Below, in pieces: positions 46,774 to 55,524 of a stretch of DNA of 64,000 nt. A model generated the notes under the pieces. It was given only the letters and a program-made list of their open reading frames with translations. It had not been told where the DNA came from and did no database searches. The stretch is from Micromonospora pisi (GTDB lineage: Bacteria; Actinomycetota; Actinomycetes; Mycobacteriales; Micromonosporaceae). The translations under genes and the position numbers were made by a program. The DNA is taken from NCBI RefSeq assembly GCF_003633685.1, contig NZ_RBKT01000001.1, positions 4,216,001-4,280,000 of the forward strand. Direction: 5' to 3'. Every line of letters begins with the position of its first letter. Within the stretch, counting starts at the first letter, position 1.

Positions 46774-48276
46774 ATGTCCGAATCCTCTGCTCAGAACGCC
46801 GCCGAGCCGGCCGCGTCAGCCGCCGGCAGCGCCGCGGCCCGGTCCGCCGCGCCCGGATTGACCACCGCACAGCGCAACGCCGTCGCCGAGCTGATGCGGG
46901 TCTCCCCCGTCGCCGACGAACTGGGGCGCCGTTTCGCCCGCGCCGGGTTCGAGCTGCACCTGGTCGGCGGTTCGGTCCGGGACGCACTGCTCGGCCGACT
47001 CGGCGACGACCTCGACTTCTGCACCGACGCGCACCCGGACGACACGTTGCGCATCGTGAAGGGCTGGGCCGAGGCGACCTGGGAGACCGGGCGGGAGTTC
47101 GGGACCATCGGGGCGCAGCGCGAGGGCCTGCGACTGGAGATCACCACCTTCCGGGCGGAGTCGTACGACCAGATCACCCGTAACCCGGTGGTGGAGTACG
47201 GCACCAACCTCGTCGACGATCTTCGGCGGCGGGACTTCACCATCAACGCGATGGCGGTCAGCGTCCCCGGGCACAGCTTCACCGACCCGTACGGCGGTCT
47301 GGCCGACCTGGCCGCACGGGTGATCCGTACGCCGGGAACGCCCCGGGAGTCGTTCGGTGACGACCCGTTGCGCATGCTTCGCGCGGCCCGCTTCGCCGCC
47401 CAGTTGGGCTTCACCGTGCAGCCCGACGTGTACGCGGCCATGGTCGCGATGGCGGCTGACCTGGACCGGATCACCGCGGAGCGGATCCGGGACGAGTTCA
47501 CCAAGCTGCTCTGCGGCGCGGACCCGATCACCGGGCTGCGGCTGCTGGTCGACGCCGGCCTGGCCGACCGGTTCCTGCCGGAACTCTCCGGGCTGAAACT
47601 GGAGATCGACGAGCACGCCCAGCACAAGGACGTGTACGAGCACACCCTGATCGTGGTGAGCAACGCGGTCCGGCTGGAGGGGCCGGAGTGCGACTTCATC
47701 CTGCGGATGGCCGCGCTCATGCACGACGTCGGCAAGCCGGCGACCAAGGCGGTCGGCTCCGACGGGCGGGTCAGCTTCCACCACCACGAGGTGGTCGGGG
47801 CGAAGTTGACCAAGCAGCGGATGAAGGCGATGCGCTACCCCAAGGACGTGATCTCCCAGGTGGTCGCGCTGGTCGGCCTGCACCTGCGGTTCTACGGCTA
47901 CGGGCGGGGCGAGTGGACCGACTCGGCGGTACGTCGTTATGTCGCCGACGCGGGTGAGCTGCTGCCGCGACTGCACAAGTTGACCCGGTCCGACTGCACC
48001 ACCCGGAACCGGCGCAAGGCGCGGCAGCTCGCGACGGACTACGACGCACTGGAGGAGCGGATCGCGCGGATCCAGGAGGAGGAGGACCTGGCCCGGGTCC
48101 GGCCCGACCTGGACGGCAACGCGATCATGGAGTTGCTCGGCGTACCGCCGGGTCCGCTGGTCGGGCAGGCGTGGCGGCACCTGAAGGAGATGCGCCTGGA
48201 GCGCGGCCCGATGGACCGGGACGAGGCCGAGGCGGAGTTGCTCCGCTGGGCGCGTACGCAGGGCATCGCGGGCTGA
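46774..48276 (+). CDS. pcnA: CCA tRNA nucleotidyltransferase / poly(A) polymerase family
   Basis: Nucleotidyltransferase of 500 residues that adds CCA ends to tRNAs (the name pcnA is used in actinobacteria). Motif LHLVGGSVRDALLGRLGDDL carries the GG-VRD signature and DLDFCTD the catalytic aspartates; RRRDFTINAMAV and the R-rich block EDPLR-like DDPLRMLRAARFAAQL follow. The second half has an HD domain (HKDVYEHTLIVVSNAV, MAALMHDVGKPATK). It is divergent from murJ and ends at a hairpin shared with the FMN reductase gene. Confidence 0.95.
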   Translation: MSESSAQNAAEPAASAAGSAAARSAAPGLTTAQRNAVAELMRVSPVADELGRRFARAGFELHLVGGSVRDALLGRLGDDLDFCTDAHPDDTLRIVKGWAEATWETGREFGTIGAQREGLRLEITTFRAESYDQITRNPVVEYGTNLVDDLRRRDFTINAMAVSVPGHSFTDPYGGLADLAARVIRTPGTPRESFGDDPLRMLRAARFAAQLGFTVQPDVYAAMVAMAADLDRITAERIRDEFTKLLCGADPITGLRLLVDAGLADRFLPELSGLKLEIDEHAQHKDVYEHTLIVVSNAVRLEGPECDFILRMAALMHDVGKPATKAVGSDGRVSFHHHEVVGAKLTKQRMKAMRYPKDVISQVVALVGLHLRFYGYGRGEWTDSAVRRYVADAGELLPRLHKLTRSDCTTRNRRKARQLATDYDALEERIARIQEEEDLARVRPDLDGNAIMELLGVPPGPLVGQAWRHLKEMRLERGPMDRDEAEAELLRWARTQGIAG

Positions 48277-48301
48277 ACCCGGCGGACGTCGGACACCAGT
48301 A

Positions 48302-48329
48302 GGGGCGGCGTCCGTCCGGACACCGCCCC
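48302..48329. terminator. bidirectional hairpin terminator
   Basis: Outer arms GGGGCGG (48302-48308) and CCGCCCC (48323-48329) with an inner GTCCG/CGGAC stem between the convergent pcnA and FMN reductase genes. Confidence 0.7.
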
Positions 48330-48357
48330 GCCTGTCGTACTCGTGCGGGTGACGCTG

Positions 48358-48915
48358 TTACTTGCGCAGCGTCTTGAGCGCGCCGCCCCAGGCCACGACC
48401 TGGTCGAGCACGGTGGTCAGGGTGTCGTCGTGCATCGGGGCCGGCTTGAAGACGCTGTAGTTCTCGAAGTCGTTGTGCAGCGAGAGGGCGACCTGGGCGC
48501 GGACGGTCGCGACCTGCAGCTCGGCCATGATGAGGCGGAGGTGCTCGACCGCGCGGGTGCCACCGACGCTGCCGTAGCTGACGAAGCCGGCCGCCTTGTT
48601 GTTCCACTCGCCGTACAGGTAGTCGATCGCGTTCTTCAGGGCACCCGAGGTGGAGTGGTTGTACTCCGGGGTGACGAAGATGTAGGCGTCGAACTCGGCG
48701 ATCTTGGCAGCCCACTCCTTGGTGTGCTGGTTGGCGTACTGCCCCATCGACGGCGGGATCGCCTCGTCGAGGTGCGGCAGGTTGTAGGTCGCGATATCGA
48801 CCAACTCGAACTCGGCGTCGGTCCGCTTGCTCGCGATCTCGTTGACCCAGCGAGCGACGGCCTCACCGTTACGACCCGGTCGGGTGCTGCCGAGGATGAT
48901 GGCTACCTTGGTCAT
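48358..48915 (-). CDS. NAD(P)H-dependent FMN reductase
   Basis: Flavodoxin-fold oxidoreductase of 185 residues that reduces FMN, quinones or azo compounds with NAD(P)H. It starts MTKVAIILGSTRPGRNGEAV, the FMN phosphate-binding loop GSTRPGRNG. The second FMN site is TPEYNHSTSGALKNAIDYLY, and VSYGSVGGTRAVEHLR is the third block. GGAAGAAG lies 7 bases before the ATG at 48915. A large inverted-repeat operator sits directly upstream, so expression is likely switched by a repressor responding to electrophiles or similar. Confidence 0.93.
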   Translation of the reverse strand: MTKVAIILGSTRPGRNGEAVARWVNEIASKRTDAEFELVDIATYNLPHLDEAIPPSMGQYANQHTKEWAAKIAEFDAYIFVTPEYNHSTSGALKNAIDYLYGEWNNKAAGFVSYGSVGGTRAVEHLRLIMAELQVATVRAQVALSLHNDFENYSVFKPAPMHDDTLTTVLDQVVAWGGALKTLRK

Positions 48916-48933
48916 GTTGCTTCTTCCTTTACT

Positions 48934-48986
48934 AGGGTGACGTGTCATCCTTAGACACCGCCGTAGCCAGGATGACACGTCACCCT
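48934..48986. promoter_or_regulatory. 18-bp inverted repeat operator before the FMN reductase gene
   Basis: Perfect 18-base arms at 48934-48951 (AGGGTGACGTGTCATCCT) and 48969-48986, separated by 17 bases. Each arm also contains its own palindrome TGAC-GT-GTCA (or TGAC-AC-GTCA), so two dimer sites 35 bases apart are possible. It starts 19 bases upstream of the reductase start. The rest of the 337-base gap to ogt shows little else. Confidence 0.75.
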
Positions 48987-49240
48987 TGTACGGATCACCA
49001 GACGTGACGCATGCCTCATGGCTCCCGAAACGAGGGCCGGGCAACCGCCGGGATCAGGTGCGGTCGAGTGCCAAAAAGTCCCGGTAGGCGACAGCATCGC
49101 ACGTACGACCGGAGCAGGTCCGGGCTTCCGTGAAGCCGTGCCGGCGGAAGCCGGTGAGGAACGGAACGGACCGCCGCCGGTCACCTGGTCACCCGTACCG
49201 GCCGCTGATCCGGTCCCCGGTCGCTCCGCGTCCGCCAGCG

Positions 49241-49246
49241 GATAAT
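49241..49246 (+). promoter_or_regulatory. -10 element of a leaderless ogt promoter
   Basis: GATAAT lies 7 bases before the ogt ATG, so transcription would start at or next to the start codon. No ribosome binding site is seen, consistent with a leaderless mRNA. The -35 region is weak. Confidence 0.45.
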
Positions 49247-49252
49247 GGGCCG

Positions 49253-49765
49253 ATGCGCTGGACCTTGTTCGACTCACCGATCGGTGAACTCTCCGTCGCC
49301 GTGGACGAGGTGGGTGTCTGTGGGGTGCGCTTCGACCCCGTCGCGGGCGCGGCCCGGGCCGACGCCGAGTCGATGCCACCCGACCAGGCGGTGCCGGGAG
49401 CCGGGTGGCGGTCGGCCGTGCTCGCCCAGCTGCGTGCGTACTTCACCGGCGAGCTGACCGACTTCACCGTTCCGCTCTCCGTCACCCGTGGCTCCGACTT
49501 CGAACGGGCCGTCTGGCGCGAGATGACCACGATTCCGTACGGCGAGATGCGGACGTACGGTGAGGTTGCCACAGCCCTGGGTGATCCGGGCGCCGCTCGG
49601 GCGGTGGGGGTGGCCTGTAACCGGAACCCCATCCCGGTGATCGTGCCGTGCCACCGGATCGTCGGCGCCGGCGGCAAGTTGGTCGGTTTCGGCGGCGGCC
49701 TGCCGCGCAAGCGCCACCTGCTCGAACTAGAGGCCCGGGTGGCGTTGCAACGGGCCTGGGGCTGA
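49253..49765 (+). CDS. ogt: methylated-DNA-protein cysteine methyltransferase
   Basis: DNA repair protein of 170 residues that transfers alkyl groups from O6-alkylguanine to its own cysteine. The acceptor site is IPVIVPCHRIVGAGGKLVGF, preceded by the helix-turn-helix FERAVWREMTTIPYGEMRTY and the Asn in VGVACNRNP. It starts ATG at 49253, MRWTLFDSPIGELSVAVDE, the usual Ogt opening; longer frames upstream lack this fit. It is a single-gene unit, convergent with ino1 across a terminator. Confidence 0.95.
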   Translation: MRWTLFDSPIGELSVAVDEVGVCGVRFDPVAGAARADAESMPPDQAVPGAGWRSAVLAQLRAYFTGELTDFTVPLSVTRGSDFERAVWREMTTIPYGEMRTYGEVATALGDPGAARAVGVACNRNPIPVIVPCHRIVGAGGKLVGFGGGLPRKRHLLELEARVALQRAWG

Positions 49766-49785
49766 TCGGGCCCCGGAGAGACCAG

Positions 49786-49817
49786 CGAGGGCCGGGTCCA
49801 TCCGGACCCGGCCCTCG
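49786..49817. terminator. bidirectional hairpin terminator
   Basis: Perfect 14-bp arms CGAGGGCCGGGTCC (49786-49799) and complement (49804-49817) with an ATCC loop, between convergent ogt and ino1. Confidence 0.85.
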
Positions 49818-49859
49818 ACGCACTGACCGACGGTCAGCGCACGCTGTGCGGTGCGATCG

Positions 49860-50939
49860 TCAGCGCTCGACCTTGCCGGCGATGAAGTCCTCGACCGACT
49901 GGTGGGCGTCGTGGTCGGAGTACTGCACCGGCGGGGACTTCATGAAGTAGGACGAAGCCGAGAGGATCGGTCCGCCGATACCCCGGTCCAGGGCGATCTT
50001 CGCCGCGCGCACCGCGTCGATGATGACGCCGGCGGAGTTCGGCGAGTCCCAGACCTCGAGCTTGAGCTCGGCGTTGAGCGGAACGTCGCCGAAGGAACGA
50101 CCCTCGAGGCGGATGTACGCCCACTTGCGGTCGTCCAGCCACGGCACGTGGTCCGACGGGCCGATGTGCACGTCGCCCTTGTTGATCTCGTGCGGGATCT
50201 GCGAGGTGACCGACTGGGTCTTCGAGATCTTCTTGGAGACCAGGCGGGTGCGCTCCAACATGTTCATGAAGTCCATGTTGCCGCCGAAGTTGAGCTGGTA
50301 CGTCCGGAGCAGCTCGACGCCGCGGTCCTCGAAGAGCTTGGCCAGCGCGCGGTGCACGATCGTCGCACCAACCTGGCTCTTGATGTCGTCGCCGACGATC
50401 GGCAGGCCGGCGTCGGTGAACTTCTGGGCCCACGCCGGGTCGGAGGCGATGAAGACCGGGAGCGCGTTCACGAACGCGCAGCCGGCGTCGATCGCCGCCT
50501 GGGCGTAGAACTTGTCCGCCTGCTCGGAACCGACCGGCAGGTAGGAGACGACCACGTCGACCCGCGCGTCCCGCAGCACCTGCGCGACGTCGGCCGGCTC
50601 ACGGTCGGATTCCTGGACGATCTCGCGGTAGTACTGGCCGAGACCGTCGAAGGTCGGGCCGCGCTGGACGACGACGCCGGTCGGCGGTACGTCAGCCAGC
50701 TTGATGGTGTTGTTCTCGCTGGCCACGATTGCCTCGGCCAGGTCCATGCCCACCTTTTTGGCGTCCACGTCGAACGCCGCGACGAATTCCACGTCGGAGA
50801 CGTGGTAGTCGCCGAAGGTAACGTGCATGAGACCCGGCACGCGGTCGTTTGGGTCGGCATTGCGGTAGTACTCCACGCCCTGAACCAGGGACGAGGCGCA
50901 GTTTCCGACACCGACGATGGCGACGCGGACGGAGCCCAT
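49860..50939 (-). CDS. ino1: inositol-3-phosphate synthase
   Basis: NAD-dependent enzyme of 359 residues converting glucose 6-phosphate to myo-inositol 3-phosphate, the first step to phosphatidylinositol and mycothiol. The Rossmann fold opens [20 protein letters not shown]. Active-site blocks include [29 protein letters not shown] and the late [20 protein letters not shown]. The ATG at 50939 is preceded by AAGGAGG. It follows padR by 20 bases in an operon, the same pairing as in mycobacteria (Rv0047c-Rv0046c). Confidence 0.97.
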   Translation of the reverse strand: MGSVRVAIVGVGNCASSLVQGVEYYRNADPNDRVPGLMHVTFGDYHVSDVEFVAAFDVDAKKVGMDLAEAIVASENNTIKLADVPPTGVVVQRGPTFDGLGQYYREIVQESDREPADVAQVLRDARVDVVVSYLPVGSEQADKFYAQAAIDAGCAFVNALPVFIASDPAWAQKFTDAGLPIVGDDIKSQVGATIVHRALAKLFEDRGVELLRTYQLNFGGNMDFMNMLERTRLVSKKISKTQSVTSQIPHEINKGDVHIGPSDHVPWLDDRKWAYIRLEGRSFGDVPLNAELKLEVWDSPNSAGVIIDAVRAAKIALDRGIGGPILSASSYFMKSPPVQYSDHDAHQSVEDFIAGKVER

Positions 50940-50959
50940 CGCGTTTGCCTCCTTCTTTA

Positions 50960-51607
50960 TCACGGCCGCTCCGGCTCGATGCTGGACTGCTGCCCAGGCG
51001 GAGACGGGCTTACCTCGGTTGATGGGGTCCCGCCGACACCCGGATCGGGTGCCGAGGGGGACCGGCCGGAGCGCTCGTTGGCGATGAGCTCCTCCAGCCA
51101 GCGGACTTCGCGTTCGCAGGCGTCCAGCCCGTGGCGCTGAAGTTCGAGTGTGTACGCATCGAGGCGCTCGGCCGCTCGGCCCAGCACGTCGCGCAGGCCC
51201 TCGCGACGTTCCTCGATTTTGCGTCGGCGACCTTCCAGGATCCGCAGGCGGGTTGCCTGGTCGGTACGGGCGAAGAACGCGAAGTGCACCCCGAATCCGG
51301 TGTCCTCGTACGTCTCCGGACCGGTTTGCGCGATGAGTTCGGCGAACCGTTCCTTGCCTTCCGCGGTGATTTTGTAGACCACCCGACCCCGTCGGCTGGT
51401 CAGGGCCGGGACCAGCTCGGTGGTGACCGATGTCTCGGTCGCCTCGGCTATCCAACCGGCGGCCTGCAGCCGGCGTAGCGTCGGGTAGAGCGAGCCGTAG
51501 CTGATCGCCGCGCGGATGGCGCCGAGCTTGGCGGCGAGCTCCTTGCGCAGCTCGTAGCCGTGCATGGGGGACTCCTGTAGGAGGCCGAGGATGGCGAGTT
51601 CAAGCAT
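50960..51607 (-). CDS. PadR family transcriptional regulator
   Basis: Winged-helix regulator of 215 residues. The PadR domain starts at once, [20 protein letters not shown], then [20 protein letters not shown] and [16 protein letters not shown]; a long helical C-terminus ([20 protein letters not shown]) provides dimerisation. A low-complexity tail of 30 residues ends the protein. ATG 51607 is favoured with GGAGG upstream; ATG 51625 would add MEDWHQ. A perfect palindrome 47 bases upstream is the probable operator, suggesting it represses itself and ino1. Confidence 0.93.
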   Translation of the reverse strand: MLELAILGLLQESPMHGYELRKELAAKLGAIRAAISYGSLYPTLRRLQAAGWIAEATETSVTTELVPALTSRRGRVVYKITAEGKERFAELIAQTGPETYEDTGFGVHFAFFARTDQATRLRILEGRRRKIEERREGLRDVLGRAAERLDAYTLELQRHGLDACEREVRWLEELIANERSGRSPSAPDPGVGGTPSTEVSPSPPGQQSSIEPERP

Positions 51608-51653
51608 TTGGTGCCAGTCCTCCATTCCCCGCTTGTCCCTCGGTAATCCACCC

Positions 51654-51674
51654 GATGTATCGGACCGATACATC
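51654..51674. promoter_or_regulatory. PadR operator palindrome
   Basis: GATGTATCGG-A-CCGATACATC, perfect 10-base arms around one base, containing the ATGTAT...ATACAT pattern typical of PadR sites. It lies upstream of padR-ino1 and 110 bases before the divergent DUF5318 gene. Confidence 0.8.
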
Positions 51675-51783
51675 GCACCGTAGACCCCTCGGCCCCGGCA
51701 GGGCAAACCCTGATCAGCACGCGTGTCGTTACAGAGTGTGACGGTGGTCGCCTCGTGCGCTCGAACCGCGTACCCTTCACCGC

Positions 51784-52245
51784 ATGCGTACGCAGCGCCA
51801 GGTGGTGGACTACTCGCTCCAGAAGCGGGCGGTTCTGCGTGAGGTGTACGCCGGACGGGTCGGTACGTACGAGGTTTGTGACGCGTCTCCGTACCTGAAG
51901 AACGCCGCTCGCTTCCATGGCGAGCCGACCGAGGTGCGGTGCCCGATCTGCCGGCGCGAGAATCTCACGCACGTCCACTACATTTACGGCGATGAGCTCA
52001 AGCAGTCCGCCGGCCAGGCGCGCACGTTGGCTGAGTTGCCCGTGCTCGCCATGACTGTGCGTGAGTTCCAGGTCTACGTAGTCGAGGTGTGCCGCGCCTG
52101 CGACTGGAACCACCTTGTCGAGCAGTACCTGCTCGGACGGGATGGCGTGACCGGTGACCAGGGGGACTCGCAAATGGACGAGGCCGTCGCCGCTACCGGT
52201 TCCCGAGCCCCAGTGGCTCGACGAAGGCGTGAGGCGCGCCGGTGA
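51784..52245 (+). CDS. DUF5318 family protein
   Basis: Soluble protein of 153 residues starting MRTQRQVVDYSLQKRAVLRE. Four Cys in two pairs (VRCPICRRENLTHVHY and VEVCRACDWNH) suggest a zinc ribbon. ASPYLKNAARFHGEPTEVRC is a further conserved-looking block. It is placed between padR and ponA as in mycobacteria (Rv0049 position). The biochemical function is unknown; a nucleic-acid or protein-binding role is possible. The C-terminal 25 residues are disordered. Confidence 0.86.
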   Translation: MRTQRQVVDYSLQKRAVLREVYAGRVGTYEVCDASPYLKNAARFHGEPTEVRCPICRRENLTHVHYIYGDELKQSAGQARTLAELPVLAMTVREFQVYVVEVCRACDWNHLVEQYLLGRDGVTGDQGDSQMDEAVAATGSRAPVARRRREARR

Positions 52246-52442
52246 TCCCACCGCCCCCGGCCCTTAGCACGGTTTCCCCGGTAAATCAGGGCGAGCGGCG
52301 GATTACTAACCGGATAAGTCCGGAAATTCCCGAAGTGGCTGCAGGCAATGGGCAATACCGGCCAAGCTTGCACCGTGTTCTAGCTCACGGCAACCCGGTG
52401 GCGGCCCTCGCGCGCGCCACCGCGACCGGCAGGGTGTGACAG

Positions 52443-55412
52443 ATGAACTCGTACGGCGACCCCAGTTCCGCGCGCGGTCAGGCCCATGGTCCAGGGCCTA
52501 ACGGCGAACCCGGACCCGCGGCGGACGACCCGTACCGGCGTCCGGCGTCGGCCGCCCCGACCTACCGCGCGTCCGCACCGGAGGGTGCGGCCGGTGGCTG
52601 GTCCGCCCACAGCGGACCGAACGGCGGCGCCGGAGCCCCCGGCCCGACCGCGTCACGCGGCTCGGCCTCGGTGGGCCCGGCGTCGAGTGGACGGGCCTCG
52701 GTCGGCTCAGCCTCGGTGGGCGGTCCGCCGGCCGGCCCCGGGCCGCGTGGTGACTCCGCGGCCGGTCCCGGCGGCAGAGGCCCGACGTCGCGAGGAGCGG
52801 CCTCGGTCGGCTCGGCCTCAGTCGGTTCTGCCTCAGTCGGTTCGGCGTCACGAGGTGCAGCATCGGTCGGTTCGGCTTCGGTCGGCGCCGGGTCGGCGGG
52901 TCGGGCGCAGGTCGGCCGGGCCACCCCACCCGGAGCGGACAGCGGATTCGGCGGCGACCGACTGGCCGGTCGGGCCAGCGTCGGCTCCGCGTCGGTCGGC
53001 GGCGTCGCCGGTGGCGGGATCGCCGGCCGGGCGAGCGTGCGTCCCGGCGGTCCGGCCGGACCCACCGGGCCTGGTGGCCCGGGCGGCCCCGACGGGCCGG
53101 ACGGCCCGGGTCGGCGCGGTCGGCGGGGGGACAACGGCGATCCCGAAGCCCTGCGCAAGGCCAAGATCCGTAAGCGGGTCAACTGGTTGATCGCCGGATT
53201 CGCCGTGCTCATCATGCTCGCCGGTGGCGGCGTTGTGGGCGTGACCTACTACTCGACCCAGGTGCTGCTCCCGTCGGACATGCCGCTTCCGCTCTCCAGC
53301 ACCATCTACGCCAGCAACGGCACCCAGGTGATGGTGAAGCTGGGTGAGGTGAACCGGAACTTCGTCACGATCGACCAGATCCCCGACGAGGTGGAGCACG
53401 CGGTCGCCTCGGCCGAGGACCGCAACTTCTACACCCACGGCGGTGTCGACTACATCGGTATCGCCCGGGCGGCGTGGAACAACTTCACCGGTGGCACCAA
53501 GCAGGGTGCCTCGACCATCACGCAGCAGTACGCGAAGAACGCCATGACCCTGACCGGTGGCTACGGCCGGAAGGTCAAGGAAGCGGTACTCGCCTCGAAG
53601 CTGAACGAGAAGTACCCGAAGCCGAAGATCATGGAGTTCTACCTGAACACCATCTACTTCGGTCGGGGCGCGTACGGCATCGACGCGGCCGCGCAGGCGT
53701 ACTTCAAGAAGCCGGTCGACAAGCTGAACGTCGGCGAGGCGGCGGTGCTGGCGGCGGTCATCAAGCAGCCGCAGCCGGACCCGGAGACCGGGCACAAGGG
53801 TTACGACCCGAAGGAAAATCCGGAAGCCGCCAAGGACCGCTGGACGTACGTGCTCGACGGGATGATCGAGAAGAAGTGGCTCACCCCGGATCAGCGGCCC
53901 ACCGAATATCCGGAGGTCCAGCCGAAGCCGGCCGACACCGCCTGCAGCCTTGAGTGCGGCATCAACACCCCGTCCGGCAACGTGGTCAACTACGTCCGCG
54001 ACGAGATGGTGAAGAAGAAGATCTGCAAGGACGCGGATAGCTGCATCAAGCAGATCCGCGAGGAAGGCTACAAGATCACCACCACCATCGACTGGAAGAT
54101 GCAGAAGGCGCTGGAGGCGGCCGCCTGGCGTAAGGCGAAGGGCTCCGAGCTCGAGGGCCAGCCGGCCAACCTGATGGCGGCGGCGGCGGCGATCGAGCCG
54201 GGAACCGGGCGGGTGCTGGCCTACTTCGGTGGGGACAACGGCGTCGGCCACGACTACGCCGGCAAGAACATGGAAGGCGGCCTGACCGGTGGTCACCCAC
54301 CAGGCTCGACCTTCAAGGTCTACACGCTGGCGGCGGCACTCGAGGCCGGCATAGCGGTCGACTCGCACTGGGACTCGACCGACTACAAGGTCCCTGGCGG
54401 TGGCCCGACGGTGAACAACGCGGGCCGGAAACCCGCCTGCGGTAAGTACTGCACGTTGGATGAATCCACCGTCCAGTCGTACAACGTGCCGTTCTACCAC
54501 GTCACCGAGAAGATCGGGGTCGACAAGGTGGTCGACATGGCCAAGGCGGCCGGGATCACCACCATGTGGACCGATGACGGCAAGCCGTACGACATGGTCA
54601 AGGGTTCCGGCAAGGACTCCCCGTTCGACACCTACGTCGGCTTCGGTCAGTACGGCGTCACCGTGCTCGACCACGCCACCGGTGTGGCCACCCTGGCGGC
54701 CCGGGGCATGTACGCCGAGACGCATTTCATCGCGAAGGTCGAGAAGAAGAACAAGGAGACCGGCGCCTGGGAGCAGATCGGCGGCGAACAGATCAAGCCC
54801 GTGCGGCGGATCCGTAGCGTGGTGGCGGACGCCGTCAACGCGGTGCTCGAGAAGGTCCCCGCCGTCGGCAAGGACACGCTCTCCGGTGGCCGCCCCGCCA
54901 CCGGCAAGACCGGAACCTGGGAGCTGAGCCCGACCAGCAAGGAGAACGCACACGCGTGGATGGTCGGGGCCACGCCACAGGTGGCCACGGCGGTCTGGGT
55001 CGGCAACGTCGGTGACCTGAAGGCGATCAAGGACAAGAACGGCGCATCGATCGGTGGTGCCGGTCTTCCGGGTGAGATCTGGAAGGTCTTCATGAACGCG
55101 GTCATGAAGGGCCAGAAGGTGGAGAAGTTCCCCGATCCGCCGAAGGACTTCGGTGACCCGGACGCCGGCAACGGGGTCAAGCCGGTCGCGCCGTCGATCT
55201 GCACCCTCCCGGTCCAGATGTTCTGCCCGCCGGGCAGCACCTGGCAGCCCCCGGCACAGCCGGGTCAACCGGGTGGTCCCGGTCAACCGGGTGGTCCCGG
55301 TCAACCGGGTGGTCCCAATCAACCGATTCAACCCACCGGCCTACCGGGTCTGCCCGTGCAGCCGGGCGGCAATGGTGGTGGGATAGTCCCCACCGACGGC
55401 GGGCGACGCTGA
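52443..55412 (+). CDS. ponA: class A penicillin-binding protein
   Basis: Bifunctional peptidoglycan synthase of 989 residues. The first 235 residues are cytoplasmic and repetitive, built from RGxASVGSASVG-type units; one membrane helix follows (VNWLIAGFAVLIMLAGGGVV). The GT51 glycosyltransferase has VASAEDRNFYTHGGVDYIGI and KQGASTITQQYAKNAMTLTG. The transpeptidase has STFK in HPPGSTFKVYTL, SYN in VQSYNVPFYH and KTGT in ATGKTGTWE. A Gly/Pro/Gln tail with QPGGPG repeats closes it. Start ATG 52443. It polymerises lipid II delivered by MurJ. Confidence 0.96.
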   Translation: MNSYGDPSSARGQAHGPGPNGEPGPAADDPYRRPASAAPTYRASAPEGAAGGWSAHSGPNGGAGAPGPTASRGSASVGPASSGRASVGSASVGGPPAGPGPRGDSAAGPGGRGPTSRGAASVGSASVGSASVGSASRGAASVGSASVGAGSAGRAQVGRATPPGADSGFGGDRLAGRASVGSASVGGVAGGGIAGRASVRPGGPAGPTGPGGPGGPDGPDGPGRRGRRGDNGDPEALRKAKIRKRVNWLIAGFAVLIMLAGGGVVGVTYYSTQVLLPSDMPLPLSSTIYASNGTQVMVKLGEVNRNFVTIDQIPDEVEHAVASAEDRNFYTHGGVDYIGIARAAWNNFTGGTKQGASTITQQYAKNAMTLTGGYGRKVKEAVLASKLNEKYPKPKIMEFYLNTIYFGRGAYGIDAAAQAYFKKPVDKLNVGEAAVLAAVIKQPQPDPETGHKGYDPKENPEAAKDRWTYVLDGMIEKKWLTPDQRPTEYPEVQPKPADTACSLECGINTPSGNVVNYVRDEMVKKKICKDADSCIKQIREEGYKITTTIDWKMQKALEAAAWRKAKGSELEGQPANLMAAAAAIEPGTGRVLAYFGGDNGVGHDYAGKNMEGGLTGGHPPGSTFKVYTLAAALEAGIAVDSHWDSTDYKVPGGGPTVNNAGRKPACGKYCTLDESTVQSYNVPFYHVTEKIGVDKVVDMAKAAGITTMWTDDGKPYDMVKGSGKDSPFDTYVGFGQYGVTVLDHATGVATLAARGMYAETHFIAKVEKKNKETGAWEQIGGEQIKPVRRIRSVVADAVNAVLEKVPAVGKDTLSGGRPATGKTGTWELSPTSKENAHAWMVGATPQVATAVWVGNVGDLKAIKDKNGASIGGAGLPGEIWKVFMNAVMKGQKVEKFPDPPKDFGDPDAGNGVKPVAPSICTLPVQMFCPPGSTWQPPAQPGQPGGPGQPGGPGQPGGPNQPIQPTGLPGLPVQPGGNGGGIVPTDGGRR

Positions 55413-55421
55413 TCGACTGAA

Positions 55422-55462
55422 GGGCCGGCGGCCGGGTGCAACCCGGTCGCCGGCCCTTTTTT
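55422..55462 (+). terminator. rho-independent terminator of ponA
   Basis: Arms GGGCCGGCG-GCCGGGT and ACCCGGT-CGCCGGCCC (55422-55456, 3-base loop) followed by six T's. Confidence 0.93.
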
Positions 55463-55524
55463 GTGGTTACCGTGACCGCCCACGTACTCGTGGGGGGCCC
55501 GTTGATGCGGCATTATGTCGGGTC

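Noticed and set aside
52848..55331. Open frame of 827 codons on the reverse strand across ponA
   Set aside because: Shadow of ponA; the PBP motifs on the + strand are complete.
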